Position numbers and translations under genes: made by a program | The notes under the pieces: model-generated | What the model saw: the letters and a program-made list of their open reading frames with translations, nothing else | The model's database searches: none | What the model was told of the DNA's origin: nothing | Shown here: positions 36,710-45,345 of the stretch, piece by piece | Numbering within the stretch: position 1 is the stretch's first letter | Layout of the letters: every line of letters starts with the position of its first letter | Assembly: GCF_900110645.1 (NCBI RefSeq) | Contig: NZ_FOFB01000004.1 | Location: 186,001-250,000 of the forward strand | Direction: 5' to 3' | Length of the DNA: 64,000 bases | Origin: Neolewinella agarilytica | Lineage (GTDB): Bacteria > Bacteroidota > Bacteroidia > Chitinophagales > Saprospiraceae

Positions 36710-38395
36710 ATGTCAACAACAATTTCTGCATATTTTCATTCACTTTCTTCCCCGAACGTCGGCGATATGCCCGCTCGTTTCACTTTTCCCTTTCACTATC
36801 AACCTCATCCGCTGGCCCGGGAGGCCGTGGCAGATTTGCAGCAACATCTCCGTAATCAGACCGATTGGACACATGACTTCGGCCACGATGAAGCTGCGGG
36901 GGTAGGGGCAAAAGGAAAAATGTTTGGCGTTTTAGTGGTGGAAAACGAGAACGGCGAACTGGGCTATCTGGCCGCTTTTTCGGGGAAATTAGCCGACTCT
37001 AATCATCTTCCGGGCTTTGTTCCGCCCGTTTATGACGTATTGAAAACGGATGGTTTCTATAAGCGCGGCGAACGGGAGGTAAACGCCATTAACGACCGGA
37101 TTGAGAAACTTGAAAAGTCTGATGAGTTGGCAGCAGCGTTTGCTAATCTGGCCAGGCTGGAGCAGCAGTCGGCAGAAGAAATCATAGCTGAAAAAGCGGC
37201 CCTGAAAGCGGCCAAAACTGACCGGAAACGGCAGCGTCAGGAAGGGAAAGAATCGATGTCTGCGGAAGCATTCGCTCAGCTGGAAAAAGAGTTGGCTCAT
37301 CAGAGCGTTGGCCGGCACTATGACCTCAAAGATTTGTCGCGTTCCTGGGAAAAGCGTTTGCGCATGGCTCGGGAAGAACTCGCCGTGTTTACGGATGAAA
37401 TTGATCAACTCAGAGAGGCGCGCAAGGCCATGTCTAACGACTTGCAGCATCGCATTTTTGCGGAATACCGTTTTCTGGATGCCAGGGGTGAGACCCGTGA
37501 CCTGACGGATATTTTCGCAGAGACCATTTTCAAAACCCCGCCCGCCGGGGCGGGGGAGTGTGCTGCGCCCAAACTTATGCAGTTTGCTTACCTGCACCGG
37601 CTCCGACCCGTCTGTATGGCAGAGTTTTGGTGGGGACAGTCTCCTCGCTCCGAGATCAGGAAGCATGGCCATTTTTACCCTGCCTGCCGTGGTAAGTGCG
37701 AACCCATCCTGGGGCATATGCTGGGCGGCTTGAAGGTTGATCCTAATCCATTGCTGACGAACCCGGCCGCCGGCAAGGAACTGCCCATTGTTTTTGAAGA
37801 CGATCACCTGATTATTGTCAACAAACCACACGAGTTCCTCTCGGTGCCCGGTCGCCAGATAGAAGACTCTGTTTGGCTGCGTATCAAGCAGCAATACCCG
37901 GAGGCTACTGGTCCGCTTATTGTCCACCGGTTAGATATGAGTACGAGCGGGCTTCTTTTGCTCACCAAAACAAAGGAGACCCACAAGGTTTTGCAGCACC
38001 AGTTTTTCAAGCGTTCGGTGAAAAAGCGCTATGTCGCTTTGCTGGAGGGAATCGTTGACGGCGAAGAAGGAATAATTGATCTTCCCTTACGCGGAGATAT
38101 TGAGGACCGGCCCCGACAGATCGTTTGCTATGAACACGGAAAGACTTCGCGTACGATTTGGAAAGTGATTGGTCGGGAAGCCGGCCGTACGCGTATCCAC
38201 TTCTGGCCGGTTACCGGCCGAACGCATCAACTACGGGTACACGCCGCTCATCCGCTTGGGCTTAATATTCCTATCGTCGGAGACGACCTGTACGGGCAGC
38301 CGGATGAGCGTCTCTGTCTCCATGCAGAACACATTGAGTTTATTCACCCGTATAGCCGCGAGGAGGTAGCTTTTACGGCCGAAAGCAGTTTCTGA
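36710..38395 (+). CDS. RluA-family pseudouridine synthase with long N-terminal domain
   Basis: 561-residue RNA-modifying enzyme. The catalytic domain (about 345-555) has IVHRLDMSTSGLLLLTK with the active Asp409, KKRYVALLEG and RTHQLRVHAAHPLGLNIPIVGDDLYG. The first 330 residues hold a long charged coiled coil (about 125-255, EKLEKSDELAAAF ... KRLRMAREELAVF) and a Cys/Trp motif, GECAAPKLMQFAYLH ... MAEFWWGQSPRSEIRKHGHFYPACRGKCEPIL. This layout recurs in large RluA-type proteins; the coiled coil may give substrate specificity. Target RNA not predictable. Confidence 0.9.
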   Translation: MSTTISAYFHSLSSPNVGDMPARFTFPFHYQPHPLAREAVADLQQHLRNQTDWTHDFGHDEAAGVGAKGKMFGVLVVENENGELGYLAAFSGKLADSNHLPGFVPPVYDVLKTDGFYKRGEREVNAINDRIEKLEKSDELAAAFANLARLEQQSAEEIIAEKAALKAAKTDRKRQRQEGKESMSAEAFAQLEKELAHQSVGRHYDLKDLSRSWEKRLRMAREELAVFTDEIDQLREARKAMSNDLQHRIFAEYRFLDARGETRDLTDIFAETIFKTPPAGAGECAAPKLMQFAYLHRLRPVCMAEFWWGQSPRSEIRKHGHFYPACRGKCEPILGHMLGGLKVDPNPLLTNPAAGKELPIVFEDDHLIIVNKPHEFLSVPGRQIEDSVWLRIKQQYPEATGPLIVHRLDMSTSGLLLLTKTKETHKVLQHQFFKRSVKKRYVALLEGIVDGEEGIIDLPLRGDIEDRPRQIVCYEHGKTSRTIWKVIGREAGRTRIHFWPVTGRTHQLRVHAAHPLGLNIPIVGDDLYGQPDERLCLHAEHIEFIHPYSREEVAFTAESSF

Positions 38396-38404
38396 ATCAG
38401 TGCT

Positions 38405-39358
38405 TTACTCTATGGTTGAGGAAGCGGTGGCTGCAACTTCTACTATTTCAGTTTTTACTTTAACCGCGTGATCGTCCGGAATAATGGGGTTGCCTCTCCA
38501 TTTGGCCCATACGGCCGTAAACTCTGCGCCAAGGAACAATATCTGGCTGTTATAATAGGTCCATACCAAGAGGGTGATCAGGGCGCCGGCGGACTCGTAG
38601 GTACTGCTGAAATCACTGTTTCCGATATAGAAACCAATCAGGAATCGACCGATGCCGAACAACAAGGCCGTGAAGATGGCCCCCGCCCAGATATCCCGCC
38701 AACTTGCTTTTGCATCCGGAAGGTAGCGGAAGAGTAATGCGAAGATGAGCGCCGTTACGAGAGTTGTTAGTATCCAGCTGGTTACCGCCAGCATTAGTGG
38801 GCCAATGGCCGGAAGGAAGGCTGCAATTTGATCCATAAAACCGATAACCAATGCGTTCAGTAACAGAGAGGTCATGAGAAGGAAGCCCAGCCCGACAACA
38901 AAGCCAAAACTGAGCAGGCGGGTGGAAATAAAGGAGAGGATGCCGCTGGCGGGTGTGGGCTTAATGGCCCAAATTTTGTTCAGGCTGATTTTTAAATTAC
39001 TGAAAACCCCCGTTGCCGCAAAAATTAAGGTGCCGGTGCTGATCAGTGTTGCCCAAAAGGTTTCTCCTGAATTGTAAGCGTTACCGACAATTTGCTGAAG
39101 CGATGCCGCAGCATCTTCGCCTAATAATCCGGACAGCTCGTTGTCAAGCTGACCGGAGATGGCCTCCGGGCCAAGGAAATAGCTGGCGATGGTAGTTGCT
39201 ACTACCAACATCGGAGCAAAACTGAAAACAGTATAATAGGCCAGCGCAGCCCCCAGGTTAAAGGCGTCGTCTTCCAGGTAATTATTAATCAGTTCTTTAC
39301 TGAATGCGAAGATTTTTTGAAACACGTTTTTTCGGGCCACTACCTTGGATTTTTCCAT
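38405..39358 (-). CDS. YihY/BrkB family membrane protein
   Basis: 317-residue inner membrane protein with six helices, of the YihY/virulence factor BrkB family. Marks: NLGAALAYYTVFSFAPMLVVATTIASYF at the first helix, a long loop with ELSGLLGEDAAASLQQIV, then KISLNKIWAIKP and YYNSQILFLGAEFTAVWAKW at the end. The family was once called RNase BN in error; its real role is unknown, perhaps transport. The C-terminal tail is hydrophilic. Followed closely on the same strand by nothing; the K+ channel gene lies 47 bp upstream, so they may share a transcript. Confidence 0.92.
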   Translation of the reverse strand: MEKSKVVARKNVFQKIFAFSKELINNYLEDDAFNLGAALAYYTVFSFAPMLVVATTIASYFLGPEAISGQLDNELSGLLGEDAAASLQQIVGNAYNSGETFWATLISTGTLIFAATGVFSNLKISLNKIWAIKPTPASGILSFISTRLLSFGFVVGLGFLLMTSLLLNALVIGFMDQIAAFLPAIGPLMLAVTSWILTTLVTALIFALLFRYLPDAKASWRDIWAGAIFTALLFGIGRFLIGFYIGNSDFSSTYESAGALITLLVWTYYNSQILFLGAEFTAVWAKWRGNPIIPDDHAVKVKTEIVEVAATASSTIE

Positions 39359-39405
39359 TCTAACGGAGGGTAGCCAACAGAGGTTCGGGCCCGGAAGGAT
39401 CGACT

Positions 39406-40233
39406 TTAGTGCTCTTCATTTAGTCGGCCACCACAATACTTACAGTAAGTAGCGTCATCGTCGTGGCCTTCTTTAGCACAGTAGCGGCAAACCTGGGTAT
39501 TCGTTTTCCGCGCCATTGCTGCCTGCTCAAACATTTCACTACTGACAATTCCGGTAGGTACTGCGATAATGGCGTAGCCAAGAATCATGACAACAGCGGA
39601 AAGAAACTGGCCAACGTCCGTTTGTGGTGTGATGTCTCCATAACCTACTGTAGTCAGGGTCACGATCGCCCAGTAGACGGCTCTGGGGATGGAGCTGAAT
39701 CCATCGTTTTGCCCCCCCTCAATAAGATACATTACCGAGCCAATCAAGACGACCAGCAAGGTTACCGCAAAGAGAAAAACGGTGATCTTATTTCTGCTGG
39801 CAATCATCGCCCGGCGGAGTTGGTCTCCCTCCGTTAAGAACTGACCCAACTTAAAGACTCGAAATACCCGCAACAATCGCAGGATGCGGATAATGACGAA
39901 ATACTGTGTCCCTACCAGAAAGAAACTTAGGTAAGAGGGGAGAATGGCAATGAGGTCAATGATACCATAAAAACTCAAGGCATACTTCAATGGCCGAATG
40001 GTCACCGTCAGTCTTAGTATGTATTCAATCGTGAAAACGATCGTGAAGATCCATTCTAAAACGTAAAAGAGGCCACTATACCTGGATTCCCACTCTTCTG
40101 AACTCTCCAGCATAACTACAATGACGGAGAAGACGATGAGAATCATCAATCCAATGTCGAAACGCTTTCCCGTAGGGGTGTCTGCTTCGAAAATAATTTC
40201 GTGTATACGATCACGCGTCTGGCGGTTGGCCAT
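39406..40233 (-). CDS. Voltage-gated-type K+ channel with C-terminal zinc ribbon
   Basis: 275-residue six-helix potassium channel. S4 is IIRILRLLRVFRVFKL with regularly spaced Arg; the pore loop carries the filter TTVGYGD in AIVTLTTVGYGDITPQT. S6 ends at about 238. The cytosolic tail is a zinc ribbon, CRYCAKEGHDDDATYCKYCGG, with two CxxC knuckles, an unusual place for a metal site; it could couple gating to redox or metal state. Likely passes K+ and helps set membrane potential. Cotranscription with the YihY gene 47 bp downstream is likely. Confidence 0.92.
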   Translation of the reverse strand: MANRQTRDRIHEIIFEADTPTGKRFDIGLMILIVFSVIVVMLESSEEWESRYSGLFYVLEWIFTIVFTIEYILRLTVTIRPLKYALSFYGIIDLIAILPSYLSFFLVGTQYFVIIRILRLLRVFRVFKLGQFLTEGDQLRRAMIASRNKITVFLFAVTLLVVLIGSVMYLIEGGQNDGFSSIPRAVYWAIVTLTTVGYGDITPQTDVGQFLSAVVMILGYAIIAVPTGIVSSEMFEQAAMARKTNTQVCRYCAKEGHDDDATYCKYCGGRLNEEH

Positions 40234-40664
40234 AATCTTAACTGGAAATGAGGCTCAAATGTAAGTAAATATGCTTAGGGCATCAGTTCGATCCTGCTCA
40301 ATGGTATTGCAGATAGGCGGTGATCATCTTGATATTGAAGATCCCCGCTGACTTTCATCAGTACATTTTCAGAATGTGTTCTGGCCTTACGCAAGCTCTT
40401 CAGGGCTGCTGCGCGTTGAGCGCCCGGGTTTTAGCTTACGATTTCCCGGGACGGACTAGGGGAATCCTACAGAGCAGTCATATAAAAATTGTACATTTGT
40501 TATTAATTCCAGTGCGCTAAACAGGTGTTATTGCTTTACCTTTTTTAGCCGGCAAATCGCTGCTAAGCACTCTGGTTGAGCTTGAGAAGGTTACATAAAT
40601 AGTATAGTTGGCTGCATGACTCCCCAAAGATTGGTAAGTTGCCTGCTAAGAAAAAGAATAAAAT
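40234..40664. other. 431 bp divergent spacer upstream of the response regulator
   Basis: No ORF or RNA gene seen. It holds one exact -7 type box, TACATTTG (40492-40499), pointing to the LytTR regulator and giving a leader of about 160 bases. A GC-rich palindromic stretch CCCGGG recurs at about 40430 and 40447. Confidence 0.5.
40492..40499 (+). promoter_or_regulatory. TAnnTTTG -7 box upstream of the LytTR regulator
   Basis: TACATTTG matches the consensus exactly. No convincing -33 element. Leader to the ATG at 40665 is long. Confidence 0.4.
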
Positions 40665-41429
40665 ATGTTATTGAATGCCGTAATCATTGAAGATGAACGC
40701 AATGGTCTGATTAACCTGAAACACCTGCTGGCTGAGCACTGTGAAGATGTCGAAGTTATTGGTGAGGCAGATGGCGTAGAGAGTGGGCTGAAACTATTTC
40801 AGCAAGAAGACATTAAGCCGGATATCGCCTTCCTGGATATCAATCTGCAAGACGGCAAAGTGTTTCAGTTGCTCAACCAATTGGAGAACATCGATTTTGA
40901 TGTGATTTTTGTCACCGCTTACGATCAGTTCGCCATGAAGGCCTGCGAATATTCCAGTATCGGCTACATTCTGAAACCCATCGATCCGGATAAACTCGTA
41001 GAGGCCGTTTCCAGGGTTCGACCTAAAAGGCAAGGGCGTACGGAAGAGCGCTTGCAGATCATGCAGCAGTACACCAGCCATCCGAATTCTTTCGAGAAGA
41101 TGTCCATCGCTGCTCTTGATGGCATTCATTTTGTGAAGATTCGCAACATTATGCGCTTCGAAGCAGAAGATAATTATACACATATTTTTCTGGAAGGCGG
41201 ACATCGTATTACAGCCTCAAAAACGATAAAGGCTTATGAGGACATGTTGACGCCTTTTAACTTCTACAGAGTTCATAAACGCCACGTGATCAACATGAAT
41301 TATATGAAAAAATTTGTAAAAGGTGACGGAGGGTACCTAATCATGGATGATGACGAAAAAATTGAGGTGAGCCGCAGAAGACGGCCCGCTTTCATGACGC
41401 AACTAAGAATGTTGCAAGACGTTTTATAG
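40665..41429 (+). CDS. LytTR-type response regulator
   Basis: 254-residue LytR/AlgR-family regulator. The receiver (1-120) has acidic residues ED in VIIEDERNG, phospho-acceptor Asp58 in IAFLDINLQDG, Thr84 region FVTAYD and Lys104 in GYILKPID. The LytTR DNA-binding domain (about 150-250) has DGIHFVKIRNIMRFEAEDNYTHIFLEGG, SKTIKAYEDML and FYRVHKRHVINMNYMKKF. Partner of the LytS-type kinase at 41748. A tiny double-glycine peptide gene lies between the two, 108 bases after this stop, and is its most obvious candidate target. Confidence 0.95.
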   Translation: MLLNAVIIEDERNGLINLKHLLAEHCEDVEVIGEADGVESGLKLFQQEDIKPDIAFLDINLQDGKVFQLLNQLENIDFDVIFVTAYDQFAMKACEYSSIGYILKPIDPDKLVEAVSRVRPKRQGRTEERLQIMQQYTSHPNSFEKMSIAALDGIHFVKIRNIMRFEAEDNYTHIFLEGGHRITASKTIKAYEDMLTPFNFYRVHKRHVINMNYMKKFVKGDGGYLIMDDDEKIEVSRRRRPAFMTQLRMLQDVL

Positions 41430-41448
41430 GTAGTTCCGAAAAAAAGTG

Positions 41449-41456
41449 TATTTTTG
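41449..41456 (+). promoter_or_regulatory. -7 box of the peptide-kinase transcript
   Basis: TATTTTTG matches TAnnTTTG exactly, 20 bases after the regulator stop and 82 before the peptide ATG. A TTTTA at 41422-41426 could be -33 though 22 bases away. An imperfect 8 bp dyad (GCCAACCG/CGGTTAGC, about 41474-41501) follows in the leader and may be an operator or hairpin. Confidence 0.45.
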
Positions 41457-41537
41457 GATCGGTATTGAATACAGGCCAACCGGCGTTCCCCGTTCGGTTA
41501 GCGGTCATCTCTAAACGTGTACTTTAAGAATTTCTCT

Positions 41538-41687
41538 ATGTCACAGAATGGGAAAAAAACTATTGAAGAGCTAAAGCGGGACCAAAAAGATAAGATTTTG
41601 GACCGTAAAAGCATGGATCAGGTTACTGGTGGTAAACGCCGTGGTAGCTGGCTTCGTCGTGTTTATAACGGTATTATGCCGCAGTAA
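41538..41687 (+). CDS. Double-glycine-leader peptide precursor between regulator and kinase
   Basis: 49-residue ORF. The leader, residues 1-32, ends LDRKSMDQVTGG: Leu at -12, Met at -7, Val at -4 and Gly-Gly at -2/-1 relative to the cut, the classic pattern cleaved by C39-peptidase ABC exporters. The predicted core is KRRGSWLRRVYNGIMPQ, strongly basic (one Lys, four Arg) with Trp and Tyr and no Cys. It has its own -7 box upstream and lies 60 bases before the kinase ATG. Context (LytTR regulator, kinase) recalls pheromone or bacteriocin circuits of Gram-positives. No C39 exporter or modifying enzyme is in the window. Function is inferred only. Confidence 0.75.
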   Translation: MSQNGKKTIEELKRDQKDKILDRKSMDQVTGGKRRGSWLRRVYNGIMPQ

Positions 41688-41747
41688 ACTCATTGTTCTT
41701 ACGTACTTTCGTCCTTTCACCGCATCACGGAAAGGATCTATATCAAC

Positions 41748-43694
41748 ATGCCAACCCATCGAGGCTCGTTTACCGAGCTCCCTTACCTTGAAGAAAAACT
41801 TGCGGAGGCTACCAACCCGGCAGATCGGCAACATTATCTCGAATTACTTATCAGGCAGTACGTTTACGTAAAGCCGGTCAGGGCTCGTGAACTACTCCAA
41901 ATCCTACTGGATACAGCGAACGAAGTGTCGCCTGGAAGACTTTCCTTCTCTTATTTTCTACACCTCGCTAATCTTGAAGCGCAGGAATACGAAAGCCAAA
42001 AGGCTCTACCGCTTTTGCAGGAAGCCGTTGCACGAGTAGATCATGGAGGAGACATTGCTGATAAAATTGAAGTTTACCTCGATTATGTAGGCGTTCTGGT
42101 TGATTCCGGTAAACTGGATATTGCCCGGGATTACTTCGACCGTGCCAGCAGATTATTAGAGTCCTATTCAAGTGAGCGTCTTCGTTCAAGGGCGCTGGTT
42201 CGTCAGGGCTACTTATATCTTAACTCGTTTAGCTACCCGGAAGCAACTCCCATCTTATTAGAGGCGGAAAGGCTGTTCTCTTCTCTGGAGGATGAACTCG
42301 ATTTGAAGGACCACTATTTCTATACCCTCGTTCAGAGTGGTTTAGGCACATTGCAAATTCAGTCCGAAACTCTTGAAAGTGCAGCTGCAGCCTTCCAGCG
42401 GGCCATTGAACGCTGTGAACAGAAAGGCCTTAAAGCCAGATTGCCATGGCACCGACTCAACTTGTCGACGGCATTGGTTGGAATGGAAAAGTATGAAGAG
42501 GCCATCTCTAATGTTCAGTCCATTATCGATACCAAGGCTAACGGAAGTCGATTAGCTCTTGCCGCGGCTTACTTAAATCTGGGCATGTGCTTTTATTTTA
42601 CGAATGAGCCCGCAGAGAAGGTTACCCCTTATCTGGACACTGCAGAGGAGCTGTATCTGGCAGAGCCGACCCCTGATCGCCAGAAGATCGTTTCAATCGA
42701 AATTGCCAGGGCCCAACTCTCCTTTGACAAAAAAGACTTTGAGGCTTCCATTGAAAAGCTTTTGCAAACGCTGGATGACATGGACCCCGAGGCCAATGTG
42801 TCTAACCTTGAGATGATGGGGCATACGGTGGAGATTTACCAAATGCTGGCCAGCAACCACGAGCAGATTGGTGATTTTGAAATGGCCTACAACCACCAGC
42901 TTAACTACGATCACTACCTGGACATCTACAATTTCCTTCAGCGAAATAAACGGACAGAAGAGTTTGCCACTAAGTTTGAGGCCGCTCGTTGGGAAAAGGA
43001 AAGAGAAAGCCTTCAACTCAGGGCAAGTCAGTTGCAGCTGCGGGCACTGCGGGCCCAAATGAACCCTCACTTTCTCTACAATGCCCTTAACAGCATCCAG
43101 TCATTTATCACTACCAATGAAGCAAGCACTGCCTCAAAGTATCTGGCTAAGTTTGCAATGCTGATGCGCAGAAGCCTGGAATACACCAATCGGGAGTACA
43201 TCACCCTGGAGGATGAGGTCGAGTTTCTGACGGATTATCTGGAGATTAACTGTCACCTCAGGTTTGCCGGGCAGCTCTCTTATTCGGTGAAAATCGAGGA
43301 TGATCTTGAAGAGGATATCATCGGAGTTCCAACCATGATTTTACAACCTTACGTAGAAAATGCGATCGAACATGGACTTCGGACCAGGCCCAAAGGACAC
43401 ATTAAAGTATCCTTTAAAGCAATTGAAGGGGATGACAACAGCATCATTGCCGTAGTTTCCGATGATGGTATTGGCCGGGAGCGAGTCGCTGAAATGCAGG
43501 CTAATGACCCGACGCGTCCGTTTCATCAATCACGGGGAACGAGCATAACGCAGTCTCGCCTCGAACTATTGACCAATGATCCGGAAAACAGAGTTGTAGT
43601 TGATGATCTGAAGCATCCGGATGGTACGGCCGCAGGAACAAGCGTTACCATCAAAATTCCCGTGGCAGATGTCCTGCCAAGAAGAGGAGGGTAG
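41748..43694 (+). CDS. Soluble LytS-type histidine kinase with TPR-like sensor region
   Basis: 648-residue kinase of the His_kinase (PF06580) class, partner of the LytTR regulator. Residues about 10-400 are helical TPR-like repeats (ALPLLQEAVARVDHGGD, LDIARDYFDRASRLLESY, AAAAFQRAIERCEQKG, YEEAISNVQSII). A short coiled coil (about 405-435) leads to LRALRAQMNPHFLYNALNSIQSF with His441; the ATPase part has PTMILQPYVENAIEHGL and VSDDGIGRE. There is no signal peptide and no membrane helix, unlike most TPR kinases of Bacteroidota, so it should sense a cytosolic cue. It sits directly after the peptide gene. Confidence 0.93.
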   Translation: MPTHRGSFTELPYLEEKLAEATNPADRQHYLELLIRQYVYVKPVRARELLQILLDTANEVSPGRLSFSYFLHLANLEAQEYESQKALPLLQEAVARVDHGGDIADKIEVYLDYVGVLVDSGKLDIARDYFDRASRLLESYSSERLRSRALVRQGYLYLNSFSYPEATPILLEAERLFSSLEDELDLKDHYFYTLVQSGLGTLQIQSETLESAAAAFQRAIERCEQKGLKARLPWHRLNLSTALVGMEKYEEAISNVQSIIDTKANGSRLALAAAYLNLGMCFYFTNEPAEKVTPYLDTAEELYLAEPTPDRQKIVSIEIARAQLSFDKKDFEASIEKLLQTLDDMDPEANVSNLEMMGHTVEIYQMLASNHEQIGDFEMAYNHQLNYDHYLDIYNFLQRNKRTEEFATKFEAARWEKERESLQLRASQLQLRALRAQMNPHFLYNALNSIQSFITTNEASTASKYLAKFAMLMRRSLEYTNREYITLEDEVEFLTDYLEINCHLRFAGQLSYSVKIEDDLEEDIIGVPTMILQPYVENAIEHGLRTRPKGHIKVSFKAIEGDDNSIIAVVSDDGIGRERVAEMQANDPTRPFHQSRGTSITQSRLELLTNDPENRVVVDDLKHPDGTAAGTSVTIKIPVADVLPRRGG

Positions 43695-43719
43695 GGGCCA
43701 CACCACTATGAGTAAAGGA

Positions 43720-43750
43720 GGGGCGCCGGAGCGCAGGTGCAAAGGGGGGG
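43720..43750 (+). repeat. Dispersed repeat copy with G-run
   Basis: GGGGCGCC, GGAG, CGCAGGTGC, AAA and a run of seven G. Intergenic, just after the kinase stop. Confidence 0.65.
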
Positions 43751-43845
43751 CAGTCTGTTAACCTGGTTACTAAGCTGGAAAAATGCAGTAGCTTTTTCAT
43801 CATCAATCCCGTGCAAGAGAAGTGATGTTGCTGGGTTGGTTTCTT

Positions 43846-44853
43846 CTAGCGCTTAGTAGCAGCGTTAGGACGAAGAACGCCGCCACCATTTGTACGAGCT
43901 TCAGAAGCAATGCTGCGGGAAACACCCAGGTCAGAAACATCATTTCCTAGGATAGAAGCATTACCCTCGAAGAAGCAGTTTTCTACTACTGGAGAGCAAT
44001 CACCGTTGTCGTTGGCCATGTTAAAGATGGCAGCACCGTTTAGCACAGATACATTGTTGACGAACTGGCAGTCGAGTACCAGCGGGCTGGAAGCGCCATT
44101 CATACCGTAATTTGTCATGCCGGCTCCGGAATTACTTGCGTTGTCTTCAAATAAACAGTCACGAAAGATCGGGCTTGCCTCAGATCCACTGCCCTGATTG
44201 AAGACTGCGCCACCGTTGAAGTCTGCAGTGTTACTAACGAAAAGGCATCCTACAAAGGATGGACGACCTGAGTCCAGGTAAACTGCTCCTCCGTTATGAG
44301 CACTGTTCTGCTTAAAGATACAATTAGAGATGCGGTGATTGCTAAGGCCATCTACTGCTGGCAGGATGAACAAACCACCACCCGCATTTTTCTTGCTGAA
44401 CCCTTCAGTGTAGCTTCTGCCAAAACCGTTTTCAATAACGAAGCCATCCATCGTTGTTGATGTCGTCGCAGAAGAGCTCATACTTACTACCGTATATACG
44501 TTGTCACCTTGTAACCCTTTCTGTCCGATATCACCGGAAAGAACCGATTTCATTTCAGCCTGGCGCTGGTGTAGCTGAGTTTCTGTGCCCAGAAAGCCAC
44601 CATAAAGCTGAATACCCGCTGGCAGAAGGAAGGTTGCTGTCCGGTCACCATTAATGGTTGGCATGTAGGTCCCTTGCTGAACCCAAACCTCATCGGATGC
44701 CTGAGCAGCCTTTAGTGCGGTCTGCAGGTCCATTGCCTGAGACCAACTGGAACCATCAGCCCCAACAGTACCCTGTGGGCTAACGTAAAAACGCTCAGCC
44801 TGGCTGGTTGCCGAAACTGATAAGATGGTAATAAGAAGAAGAAAATATTTCAC
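43846..44853 (-). CDS. Secreted right-handed parallel beta-helix protein
   Basis: 335 residues, signal peptide 1-19 (ending TSQA). Opens with ERFYVSPQGTVGADGSSWSQAMDLQTALKAA, the usual start of polymorphic/beta-helix proteins of Bacteroidota. From about 150 on it shows turn repeats such as NCIFKQNSAHNGGAVYLDSGRPSFVGC, CLFVSNTADFNGGAVFNQG and CLFEDNASNSGAGMTNYG, one coil each. A surface or cell-wall-facing role is likely; some relatives bind polysaccharide. It lacks an evident T9SS sorting domain, ending in a short NGGGVLRPNAATKR tail. Divergent from the porP operon. Confidence 0.88.
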   Translation of the reverse strand: MKYFLLLITILSVSATSQAERFYVSPQGTVGADGSSWSQAMDLQTALKAAQASDEVWVQQGTYMPTINGDRTATFLLPAGIQLYGGFLGTETQLHQRQAEMKSVLSGDIGQKGLQGDNVYTVVSMSSSATTSTTMDGFVIENGFGRSYTEGFSKKNAGGGLFILPAVDGLSNHRISNCIFKQNSAHNGGAVYLDSGRPSFVGCLFVSNTADFNGGAVFNQGSGSEASPIFRDCLFEDNASNSGAGMTNYGMNGASSPLVLDCQFVNNVSVLNGAAIFNMANDNGDCSPVVENCFFEGNASILGNDVSDLGVSRSIASEARTNGGGVLRPNAATKR

Positions 44854-45345
44854 GATTCAATCCATTTGCTAGATCCCAAAAAATGACAATGCTATACTCG
44901 GTAGCAAGTCAGTCAAATGAAAGCAGCATGGAAAGACACACAGATATTATACTCCACCAGAGGGATGGAGTGAAGGCGGAAGATCTTACAGATCCGGCCA
45001 AAAGAGTTGTAATAGAGGGGGAGTGCTTATAAAATTGTCAAACTAAAAAACAACCTTGTCATCGATTGTGGCGCTAAAATAGGTCGTAAGTCTTTGATAT
45101 TGTTTGTGCAGTGCGAAAAAGAGCGATTGAATTAGGAAGCGGTAGTGAAAATAAAAGAAGCGGTTTATTATGTGAATTTCTTTAAAGCGTTGTAGATTTG
45201 TCTTGGTATTCGGATTGTGACATGGGATGACGAGGTTCAATACTCGTCTAAATAAAAGTTTATTTTTTTCGGTCCAAAAAGTGACTAACACGCCTTGTAA
45301 ATGTCCAATATGCGAATGTCTATTCTCAATATCGAAAAGCTGGTT
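44854..45345. other. 492 bp divergent spacer between beta-helix and porP genes
   Basis: AT-rich. No RNA gene seen. T-rich boxes such as AAGTTTATTTTTTTCGG near 45260 may be the porP promoter, but no exact TAnnTTTG with good spacing. A 48-codon frame from 44883 has no family-like features. Confidence 0.4.

Noticed and set aside
40234-40664. tRNA or small RNA gene in the long spacer
   Set aside because: No cloverleaf arms, T-loop GTTCGAATC-type core or terminator found.
43708-43761. 17-codon frame after the kinase
   Set aside because: It is only the translation of a dispersed repeat copy.
44883-45029. 48-codon plus-strand frame between beta-helix and porP genes
   Set aside because: No GG leader, no signal peptide, no promoter box, polar and unpatterned.
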